Shown: positions 34,721 to 43,732 of the stretch, one piece after another
Numbering within the stretch: position 1 is the first letter of the stretch
Layout: each line of letters starts with the position of its first letter
Origin: Grammothele lineata
Taxonomy: Eukaryota; Basidiomycota; Agaricomycetes; Polyporales; Polyporaceae
Direction of reading: 5' to 3'
DNA length: 64,000 nt
Assembly: GCA_002150815.3 (NCBI GenBank)
Contig: NDFF03000398.1
Span: forward strand, 496,001 to 560,000
The notes under the pieces: generated by a model
Database searches by the model: none
What the model saw: only the letters and a program-made list of their open reading frames with translations
Told to the model about the DNA's origin: nothing
Position numbers and translations under genes: made by a program

Positions 34721-35195
34721 AGGATTATCTTTTTTGAATCAAAGTAATGTATCGTACCCCAACCCCCGATGCACTACGGGGCCCGCGACGGAGCCAGGGT
34801 AGGCGGTACTTGAAAACGAGGCGAGAGGCGCGGCGCGCGAACGACGGGCGAACTGGAGACGGCCCAGACGGGCTGAGCACTATCAGGACAAGGTTACGGA
34901 TGAAAGCTAGAATATAATGGACGGCGCAGCCTGGCGTGGCACTTGCGTGGCGGTGAGGCTACAGGAAGAGAGCTGGAACCTTCAAGGGACGGGAGGGCAA
35001 TCTCGTACGGTACTAATATACATCGCACTCGGTCTCCGTTCGTTTACTTAGAAACAGAATCAACAACGTTGAAAATGCTGAACTGTCTCGAGAGGTGGGA
35101 TTCGACTTGGACGCTGTTTGGTGAGGCGTTCCTCTGATCCCGTGATACGACGCGTTTCAGTGGCGAAAGGCTCAAGCCGGCGCTTATGAAATGGC
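34721..35195. other. Intergenic, promoter of F-box gene G
   Basis: No reading frame is supported. Just upstream of gene G there is an ACTAATATACATCG element near 35,013 that could serve as a TATA-like site. Confidence 0.45.
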
Positions 35196-37143
35196 ATGGA
35201 TCTGCTTGCGCTCAACGACGACGTTCTCCTCATCATCTGTTCCCATCTTCCCGTCCAAGATGCCTTCTCGTTTTCGCTGGTATCCCACAGAGCTCGCGCT
35301 GTTGCACTCAAACGCTCATTGTCCTCAGTCGAGTGCTCGAGTCCTGCTCAGCTCCGTCGCTTGACAACCTACATGTGCGCCTTAGAACCTCAAGACGACG
35401 TTCCCCGCGCCTCCCACGTTGAATCACTCACAATCCACGTTTCTACCTTCAAGTCTGAGGAAGAGGAGGCGGAATCAGACGAGGACATAGGAGACAACCC
35501 TTATGAAAGCATCTTCGAGGGCGAGCCGTTTGGAGGAGACTTTTCCCAGGTCCGTCTCGTCGCAGACCTACTCTCTTGTGCAAGCAACCTCCATGAACTC
35601 TCTCTTGAGCGGGTCAGCCCCTGTCTGGAGAAATGCCCGTCCATTGCACTGGCTCTCTCGTGTATGCGTTGCTTGATACACCTTCGACTATCCACAATCA
35701 GCGACGACGCCCTCCCAGTCCTACAGGGCATACCCAGTGACCTGAAGCGTCTCACGCTCTCGTACTGGGACATCTACGATTATCCCCTTCCAGGCAAGCC
35801 TATCACTATCCTACCCCTCGTTTCCGCCCTTTCCGTCTTCCACAACCTCAGCACCGTGAAGCTGTGGAACTTTACTCCTCCCAATCATGACCATTCCGCC
35901 ATCTCTGCGTTTACGCTACCATCCATCCGCTACCTTCGCCTCTCAGATGCGTCAGTTGGTGCTCTGGACATGGTTGAGCTCTGCCCCAATCTCTCCACCC
36001 TCGTGTTCTCGCTTGCCCACGACAGTGAAATGGTCCCCAGCGTCGGAACTCGGTGGCGTCCTCTACACCGACTCATGGTGCACAACGTCGATGAACTGGA
36101 GATTCTAAGGGGGCGTATCACAACCGTCAATCTTCTGCAAGTCTCCAATCCAGGCGTGATTCCTAATAGGTATACCAACACCCCTGCCATGGCCGAGGGC
36201 GACGAGTCAGAAATCATCCCATACGTACGCGCAATGCACCCCGTCTCTCTGTACCATGCGGTTCTCTATCGCTTTCCTTCGGAACCCGCTGCAATCGCGC
36301 AATCGCAAGTATGGGCACAGATGGCGCAGGCATCCCCTCGCTTACGCTCTCTCGAGCTCCAATTCGATTGCCACTTATCTCCATATTCCGAGGCCGCGCC
36401 GCTTGACGACTGGCACTGGATCATTGTACGTGCCCTCCCCTTGCCGCCGCACACAGCCAAACTGACGTATGATGATCTATTCTCCTCACGCAGACATCAC
36501 TCCCCCCAGCGCTCGCGTACCTGCCCCTTCGTTGTCTTCAGCTCATCGTTCCGTCACCGCCACCACCACATCGGTACAGAAATGATGAGAGTGCACCCCG
36601 GACACGTGAAGACGCGCTGGCAGATCGTGCCGAAGCCCTTCAAGCTCGCGCACGCGAGAAGAGCCGCGTACACGCTCTGGCGGCGTTGGCGCAACCACTT
36701 GTTTCCGCATTCCCGGCACTCCTCGTTCTCTCCATCGCAGATATGGGTATCAGCACGCGCATCATGAGCGCCACCAAGGAGGCATGCACTGAGGTCGAGC
36801 GCGCGCGCGACGCGGAAGAGTATGGACTCCGGGATGAAGATGACGACAGCTCGGGGGGCGGATGGGTGACGCGCGCGGATGAGTGGGACGAGCTGCGACG
36901 GCTGCCACGCGTCCATCGACAGCGCTGGTGGAGGATCGTAGACGATGGAGCGGGAAGCAGGCGGCTAGTTGAGATCTCGGAGGCCGAGGGCGAGCGCGCA
37001 AAGGCAGCGATCGACAGCCCGGACTGGAACGCGGAGACGGGTTTAGACGGTATGTCGAGTTGATATGGCATTCCGGATCGAGTTGCTAATGCGGCGATCG
37101 AACAGATCTGTTCTCCTCGATGTCGTTACGCGGCCTTGACTGA
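35196..37143 (+). CDS. F-box protein G
   Basis: Three exons (35196-36425, 36494-37049 and 37106-37143) give 607 aa. It is a near relative of gene F over the whole length: F-box LLALNDDVLLIICSHL, then GGDFSQVRLVADLLSCASN, LIHLRLSTISDDALPVLQ, LPSIRYLRLSDASVGALDM and SPRLRSLELQF. The C-terminal module contains LPPALAYLPLRCLQL, QRWWRIVDDGAGSRRLVEI and SEAEGERAKAAIDSPDWN. The last 38-nt exon encodes DLFSSMSLRGLD. An out-of-frame ATG lies 5 nt upstream (35191) but leads nowhere. An acidic stretch (EEEEAESDEDIGDN) sits after the F-box. It is intact and probably an SCF adaptor; the substrate is unknown. Confidence 0.86.
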
Positions 37144-37472
37144 TTCTGCAGTGTATTGCGCGGTTTGTAAAGAGGCTAGCAGCCCCCTCGGCACTGATAG
37201 TCGACTCGTCGGAACGTTGATTCAATCAGAGTCATGGCGTACCTTCAAGTAGAATATGGCTTTCACGAAGTTCTTCAGGTACTAGAGGGGACTCATAGGC
37301 GGACCTGAGCTGCAGATAACGAGCTTTTGAGGGCACCGCGAGATATTCATACGATGAAACAAGGCCAGAGTGAGCTGCAGGCTCCTCAGGGTTCCAAGCG
37401 TTCGGATTTTCGCCCCGGGCCAGACAAGCCTGTGTACTTATAACAGCGACTAAATTCTGCTGTTCTCTTATC
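37144..37472. other. Intergenic after F-box gene G
   Basis: No gene is seen. The region is more AT-rich than its surroundings and leads into the MITE-like element. Confidence 0.45.
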
Positions 37473-37666
37473 CATCAGCAATAAATTGCCTCACCTTGTA
37501 CCACCTTAGCTGATCTTAACACGTCTGAAGTCGTCTTATTCCATCTGAACCAGTCTGATTGTGAACTTGAAAGTGAGTAAAAATGTGCTCTAAGCGCATT
37601 TAAGACGCTTTAAGACCGTTACAGACGCTCTAAGGCAGGCGAAGGCCGCTGAATTTATTGCTGATG
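37473..37666. mobile_element. MITE-like element with 15-bp perfect TIRs
   Basis: CATCAGCAATAAATT at 37473-37487 is perfectly inverted at 37652-37666. Similarity between the two ends continues inward imperfectly (GCC...CTTAG...GTCTTA motifs), so most of the 194 bp can fold back. It is AT-richer than the flanks and has no coding capacity. This is the form of a miniature inverted-repeat transposable element. I could not identify a convincing target-site duplication, so the exact borders are open. Confidence 0.6.
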
Positions 37667-37917
37667 TCGTTACGAGCTGTTCTGAGCCTTAGATACTCGA
37701 AGTTGGAAGGGATGTTGAACTCGCAACAGTGCAAAGCCGGCTGAAGTGAGCCATCTTCAACTACATAAAGCTGTACTCAGCCTACCTCACCTGGCCACGT
37801 TTCTGGTGAACTTTATCGGGATGAGACCAACTTAATCAGGCCCGGGGGCCCAGCGCGTACGCGTCCTCCCTCTCCTCCCTTACCTTTGCAAGGCTGGCAA
37901 ACATCCATCTCAAGGCA

Positions 37918-39725
37918 ATGGATCTACAGACTTTCGTTGGACGCCGCATTGGTGTGTTTGGCCCGACTTGTTCGCGATCGTATGCTCCTCTGACACTCGT
38001 CATAACACGGACTTGAATAGATCTATTGTCTCTCAATCACGATGTCCTCATCCACATCCTCGACAACCTTGACGGCTCGGACGCGCTCAACATTTCATTG
38101 GCGTCGAAGTACGCATATGCGCTCGCCATCCCACGCGTCTACGCCGTTGGAGTTTGCACCACCGTAGACGACCTTCGCCAATTCCATGTGCACATTCTAT
38201 GGCCACTCGACGGTGCGCCTCGTGCGCGGTACCTACATACTTTGGTCCTAAAGGATGATGCTTTTGGGGAGCATTGGACTATGGAGGGTGGGGAGGCATC
38301 GAAGGAAGAGGAAGAGATGTCTCGCCTCTTTGGCGACATTCTAATTCATGCGCAGAACCTCCGGGAGCTTCGAACGATCTGGTTCCAGCGTTGCCTCGCC
38401 CATGACGGGCTTCGTATCTCCAATGCTCTCAAATCAATGTCTTGTCTCTCGAACCTGGACGTGGAGGACATTGACGATAACAGCCTGCCTGTGATCCAAT
38501 CCATACAGAGCAAGTTGGACACCCTCAAACTCTCTTACGATAACGACTTCGATCCCGATTTTCCTCGACTCGTGATGCACTCCTTTGGCCCCCTTCTTGC
38601 AATGCTCTCCGCCCATATCGGATTGCATACACTCTCCATAGTCTTTTTCACCCCTGATGACTCACTGGACGTCGCAGAGCTGGCCAGTGCTGACAACATA
38701 ACTCTCCCCATCAAGGCTCTCAGCATCTCCAACTCCTCCGTTCATTCCCTGCCCCTCGTTGGATTATGCCCGGATCTTGAGAGTATGAATGTCTACTCAT
38801 TAAATCTCATTCGATGCTCCGATGACACCTCCTTCATGCCAAGAGTCCCAGATCTCGGACCGGAGAAAAGCTTAAAGTCACGTCGGAGTCGCCCCCTGCA
38901 TTTCCTCGAGTACAATCTTGGGTACTCGGAGGGCCTTCTATCCTTCCAGTATCTCCTGCCACATCTTCACCCTACCCGGTCCATCAAGTTGACAGAGCCA
39001 TTAGTCGTTAAGAGAGGACTCACTCCCAAGCAGGCAAACTCTTCGGTTTTTCGCAGCCTGGCTAGCTTCATGTCCCACACTGCTGTCAGTCGACAGGGGG
39101 TTGACGACGATGCAGTGATCCCATCTCTACTCAATGCGACGAACCCATGTGCTCTCGACATGGAAGTGATAATAGTAGTCGAAGCTGGATTGAGAGAATT
39201 TGCGGACCTCTGGCACGAGCTTGCTCAGCGTACACCGCAGTTGCGCTCGCTGACACTCACGCTTCGCATCGGGGGATGGGGTTCAGACACTCCGTGGAGG
39301 CCAGGAATGCTGGTAAGTTATGTACCTGACGGAACCGTGTGTTTGAGCTGACTTACTTTTAGAATGGATTCCCAGAACTCCTAACATCTTCGATGCCTTT
39401 GGAGGTCTTGCGGATCTACATAGCCAAGGGTCAATGTTCATTTTTTCACGAAGGTCCTCAGAAGGCTGAAGAATACCGAGATAAATTTCTCGTAGACCTT
39501 CCTCGCCTACTTGCGGAGACCAATACAAGCTCACTACGAGTAGTCGCTGTCGCTGGAGAAATTCACCGACGGAGCGACCCAACTTCTGAGGACCTACGGG
39601 ATTATCCTGTATGGAGATGGTGGGAAGTTGTCGAAACGGAGGTAGGAAGAGGCGTGCGACCGCTTGCGGATGCGAAGGGGGAAAAGATTCTGTCAGCTCT
39701 CGAGGAAGAATACCTGACCGAGTAG
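37918..39725 (+). CDS. F-box protein H (new 5' exon)
   Basis: Three exons (37918-37951, 38021-39312 and 39363-39725) give 562 aa. The F-box frame (DLLSLNHDVLIHILDNL, ISLASKYAYALAI) has no ATG: where F and G read ATGGATCT, this gene reads ATAGATCT after an in-frame TGA. The TAG at that point works as a splice acceptor. A small upstream exon beginning ATG at 37918 (MDLQTFVGRRI) joins in phase through a GTGTGT donor. The body is the most divergent of the array (LRELRTIWFQRC, LSNLDVEDIDDNSLPVIQS, VGLCPDLESM). The C-terminal exon retains SLRVVAVAG and WRWWEV. A single MluI box (ACGCGT) lies at 37859. Confidence 0.7.
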
Positions 39726-39889
39726 ATCCGAGGAGCGAGAACGAGTTGAGTAAAACGAGGCTTTATGTAGCGCAACAGAATGACGTCTTGAGCGAGCAAG
39801 TGGTAGTAATCCTTGACGTCCCATAGCAAGCAACGGTCAAACGATACACGCAATGTAGATCCCCTACTAGTCATAACAGCGCGTCGCTC

Positions 39890-40370
39890 GCACATTCAAC
39901 ACATTGCGCCAAAGCTTTGGCCGACCACCTCGGCCAGTGCCCACTCCACCTCCCCGTGCTCCAAATCGAGCACGACACGCCGGTCTTCGTCCGGCCTGCA
40001 CGCGAGCACCGCCCCACCCTCCGCGATGAGCGCGTGCGCAGCTAGCGGAACCGCGTCGCGACTCGCATACCATTGGCACATCGCGCCCATCCGGGCGGCA
40101 TGAGCAGTCGTACCGCGTTTGCGCGGGCTGAAGATGGTGCGATTCTCGGCGGGGAGAAATACATCGGAGCAGACATAGCTGCAAGGGGCGAGCGAGCAGT
40201 CACCGAGGACAAGTGAGGAATGCAAGCCGATCTCGCCGTACACCAGACAAGCCAATACGCGTCGTGACGTGACGCTACGCGTTTGTCACGCGTTTCGCAG
40301 CGACGTCACCACGTCTCCCGAGTCCTGGCGCTAGTCCTCCTGCCCTTGCGGTCACCCTCCTCCAAGCCTC
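39890..40370 (-). pseudogene. ORC1 relic (3' end joined to promoter)
   Basis: Two parts of the ORC1 gene (43733-46490) recur here in the same orientation. Positions of about 39,890-40,065 match the ORC1 C-terminal coding end, including GCGATGAGCGCGTGCGCAGC. Positions of about 40,090-40,370 match the ORC1 start region and promoter, including GGAGCAGACAT, GCCGATCTCGCCGT and the three ACGCGT boxes. Everything between (BAH and AAA+ domains) is missing and no long frame remains. It is a partial segmental duplicate and cannot make an ORC1 protein. It now sits directly upstream of F-box gene I, transcribed the other way. Confidence 0.8.
40257..40293. promoter_or_regulatory. Three MluI cell-cycle boxes (copied ORC1 promoter)
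   Basis: ACGCGT occurs at 40257, 40277 and 40288 within 37 bp. Order and spacing almost match the ORC1 promoter (46569, 46590, 46601). ACGCGT is the MCB element bound by the MBF G1/S regulator in yeasts. Here the cluster lies about 195-230 bp upstream of F-box gene I. Its conservation in an otherwise decayed duplicate suggests, but does not prove, a role in driving that gene. Confidence 0.6.
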
Positions 40371-40485
40371 TAGATCTTTGACTTCAGTCCCATATCTGCA
40401 CGCCGCTCTATTCTGCACCAATTTTGTCTTCCAGGCTATTCATCACAGTCGCCTCCCAAGGACAAACACAGCGCTGCTTAGGAGC

Positions 40486-42351
40486 ATGACTCTGCTTGCA
40501 CTCGACGACGACGTTCTCCTCCTCATTTGCTCCCACCTCTCCCCTCGCGATGCCCTGTCATTCTCCCTCACATCAAGACGCTCTGAAAATCTTGCCATAA
40601 AGCGCGTAGCGTCCTCCGCGACTTGCTCTAGTCCCACACAGCTCCGTCGACTGTCCAAGTATATGTTCTCCGAGCTGGACGGCCTCCCTCGCGCTCGGTA
40701 TCTCGTGTCACTCGACATCAGAGCCGATACTTTTCGCGCAGAGCTCCAGGACATACAGTTTGACGGCGACAACTACAGCGGAGGGGAAGATTACTCGCAA
40801 GCTGAACTTATCGCCAACCTCGTCTCCCACTCGCCCAATCTTCGCGAGCTCTCTTTCGAGAGGTTTTATCAGTGCATCCAGAGCTTTCCGAAGCTGGAAG
40901 AGGCCCTTGCCAGCTGTAACAACCTACGATCGATCTCCCTGAACCCGATCGATAGCGACTCTCTTCCTCTCTTACTATGGATTCCTAGCGATCTCAAGAG
41001 TCTTGCGCTCAATTTGACCGTCGACTTGGACGATGCCCCGTTAGAAGAGGAAGGCCTTTTTCCCTCGCTCTTGAAGGCGATCTCGCCCTTTCGCAGCTTG
41101 CACACCGTAGAGCTGCAATATTTTATGCCGCCGAACGAAGAATCCCTTATCCGGCTCTCACACTTGCTCCCGTCTGTGTGCCATCTCCGCATCTTTCACT
41201 CCTCTACGCCCGCACTCCAGCTCGTCCAGCTCTGTCCCAATCTCTCGACGCTCGACTATTCAATCTGGGCTGGGGAAGACGACTTCACTCCGCCTCCGGC
41301 TGCTCGCTGGCCCTCGCTTCAGCGGTTGACAGTTAACGAGTCCCTCGAGCTGTCCTGCATGGCCAACTGCCTCTCAACGGTCGACGTCCTCCAAGTGCTC
41401 GACTCGGAAACCCGTCTTCATAATGAGCTAAGCGAAGGCTTCAATCCTCTCGGGATCATGCTTTACCTCCAAGCCGCGCGTCCGATCTCTCTCTACCACA
41501 CCCTCCAGTTCGACCGCCCCCTCCAGTCATCCCCGCCATTCTGGACAGACATGGCCCCCACGCCGGACTCGCGTCTCCGTTCGCTCGAGGTGAAGATCAC
41601 GTGGGCACGACCACCCGACAGGAGCCCGGAGAACGACAGCTGGGACTGGCTCGTACGTCCCTCAGGCTCCCACCGCTTGCGATTATGTGTTCTCCTGCGC
41701 TTACGCTGACCATGTTCCATGCTCTAGGCGCACTTCCCCGCCGCGCTCGCGCCCCTCCCGCTCGCCTGCCTCCGTATCTTCGTCATCCCCCAGCCCCCGC
41801 AGTACCACTATCGCGCGCCGCCGCCCTACCCCCCGCCCTCCGCCTCCGACGCTGCGCAGCGCCAGAAGGCGCTCGCGCACCGCGCGCTCGAGCGGGACCG
41901 TGTGCGTGCGTTGGCGGGGCTTGTCCAGCCTTTGGTGGACGCGCTCCCGACGCTGCGTGTGTTTGCACTCGCGGACCTCGCCCCTGATAGGGACATCATG
42001 CGCATGACGGAGCAGGCTCTCGGGCCTGGGGAACGCGAGGTGGACGGATGGTCTGACGAAGCTGAGGATGGGCGCGAAGGAGAGGACGAGGGTGAGTACG
42101 AGGTGGACGAGTTTCGCCGGACGCGGAGGAGGCGGCACCGTTGGTGGCGGGTCGTCGAGGACGACGGGGTGAGGAGGCCGGTCGAGATCTCGGAAGCGGA
42201 GGGTGAGCGTGCGCAGGCGTTGATTGAGAGTCCTGGCTGGGACGGGACGTTGGATGGTGAGTCGTCTCTGGAGTTGGACGATTTGTCCACGGTCGTTCGA
42301 TCGCTCATCTTGGCCGCGTGTGGTTTCCAGGAAAATAGCCTTCGCGAGTGA
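40486..42351 (+). CDS. F-box protein I
   Basis: Two exons (40486-41652 and 41728-42351) give 596 aa as modelled. The longer frame begins at a TTG, so the ATG at 40486 (MTLLALDDDV) was chosen; it fits the paralogues. The F-box is LLALDDDVLLLICSHL, followed by SLTSRRSENLAIKRVASS. Repeats include LRELSFERFYQC, VCHLRIFHSSTPALQLVQL and CPNLSTLDYS. Exon 2 has ALAPLPLACLRI, LPTLRVFALADLAPD, HRWWRVVEDD and EISEAEGERAQALIESPGW. The 3' end is uncertain. A GTGAGT donor at 42257, the position where F and G have their last intron, could splice to a short final exon, but no clear partner was found; the model reads through to 42351. Its upstream region is the copied ORC1 promoter. Confidence 0.75.
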
Positions 42352-42389
42352 GTTGATAACGTCACAACTGCTAGGAAACAGCTGTCTAC

Positions 42390-42655
42390 AAAGCCGGTGG
42401 AGGGCTGTATGCGATGACATGGCAAGCAAGTGGCTGGTTGAGATCCCTGAGGCGGATGGCGAGCGTGCGCAGGCGGCGGATCGAGAACTCGGACTAGAGT
42501 GCAGAGACGAGGTTGGAGAGCGACCCGACGCCATCTCCGGCCGTGCGCGACCTCCAGCGCCCTCGCTGCCGCCCTCCTCAATGCTAGTACGTTGAGCTTG
42601 CCTTGCTCCCCTGATTGACTCGTTCATGCGACGATGATACAGATTTGCTTTCCTG
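42390..42655 (+). pseudogene. 3' relic of another F-box gene
   Basis: Downstream of gene I a second copy of the C-terminal signature appears: RWRAVCDDMASKWLVEI, then EADGERAQ, corresponding to RWW..., EISEAEGERAQ in the intact genes. About 45 nt of intron-like DNA and an ATACAG acceptor are followed by ATTTGCTTTCCTGA (42642-42655). That reads D-L-L-S-stop in the phase of the small last exons of F and G. No F-box or repeats precede it. It is either a deletion remnant of a tenth gene or an alternative 3' end for gene I. Confidence 0.55.
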
Positions 42656-42977
42656 AATGCACCTACAAGTCTTGAATCATTCGAGACTGCACATGCGTAG
42701 GCTACAAAAATGTAGTCTCCGCTCCCTTTCGAGCTTCAGCGGATGTAGAATGTCAGCAGTCAAATCCTCAGTGGTAGGCTGATGACCTAGGCAAACTGAC
42801 AGATCGCCCAAACGCCCAAGTCCGCCACGCGTTCGTTGTAGCGTCTACTTCGGGGTGCCAATGCGTGCGGGTACGGTCTAAATCTGCGTTATCTAGGCGC
42901 CATCGGTCAGTAAGTTCACATACCAACAACCACTACGTTCACTGCTTTCCCAGTCTCTTTCATTCCGTGTCGTAGCT
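42656..42977. other. Intergenic, right edge of the F-box array
   Basis: No gene is seen. This marks the change from the accessory block to conserved single-copy genes. Confidence 0.5.
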
Positions 42978-43454
42978 ATGGGCAAGTCAGTCGACTCGAC
43001 CAAGTCCTCAGGGGCCCGTCGTTACCGCCACGATCCCAGAGAAGACAATCCAGGAATGCTATTTAATCATACGGTGTTGGAGGCAACTTCTGCGACCTCC
43101 CCTCGGCGTAGCTCTATTCCTAGAGACGACCCCACGTTAGCGGACAGGAACTCCTATACGGCCCGTTCTTTAACCAACGAACACGATTACCCCGGTCAAA
43201 CATCGTCCTTGAATGCTACCGTCCATGATGTCCATCACCCCTCTAACGCCTCCGACGCACCCGAACCGTGTGTTTCCGATGAATACGTCAGCCCCGCGAC
43301 GCCCGCGGGGATGCGCCGCATTGAGCCCATCACCGCCACGTTCAGAAGATGGATGAAGTTCATCCCCCGTATGAGCTTGTTGGTAGTCGCTGGGGTCTAC
43401 ACTATCTACGCTTATAGGCAAGTCAGTAACAAATCCTTCCACTGGTGTTCTTGA
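42978..43454 (+). CDS. Small single-pass membrane protein, unknown
   Basis: A 158-aa single-exon frame from ATG 42978 to a TGA at 43454. About the first 110 residues are polar and Ser/Pro/Asp-rich. A short amphipathic stretch (FRRWMKFIPR) comes next, then one hydrophobic segment (MSLLVVAGVYTIYAY) near the C-terminus. This is the layout of a tail-anchored protein with its N-terminus in the cytosol. No family was recognised. A GTCAGT near the end (at about 43420) could be a donor, so the last residues are uncertain. Its ATG follows a pyrimidine-rich leader and lies just outside the F-box array. Confidence 0.45.
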   Translation: MGKSVDSTKSSGARRYRHDPREDNPGMLFNHTVLEATSATSPRRSSIPRDDPTLADRNSYTARSLTNEHDYPGQTSSLNATVHDVHHPSNASDAPEPCVSDEYVSPATPAGMRRIEPITATFRRWMKFIPRMSLLVVAGVYTIYAYRQVSNKSFHWCS

Positions 43455-43732
43455 TTGCTCATTCTCAAACAAGAATAGAGGTTACAACTTGAAGCTTGGT
43501 GGATGGTCTCTGAAGTGACAGCGGGCGAGGCGGCGAAGGTGGCTGAAACAGTGCGACTACACCCTGAGCCTGACGCTAAAGCTGAGAAGTTGAAGAGCGG
43601 ATGAGCGTAATCCTGCGTAACTTGGAGTGATAGTAGGCCAGCGCGCTCGTCTGTGAATTGGGACACGCCATAACGATGCAACGATGAAATACCACACAAG
43701 CGTACAGGTCCTCCGATCTACGCACGGCTGCT

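Noticed and set aside
37473..37666. Reading the 15-bp inverted repeats as a transcription terminator
   Set aside because: The arms are 164 bp apart with further pairing inside, which fits a MITE far better than a hairpin terminator, and eukaryotic genes do not use one.
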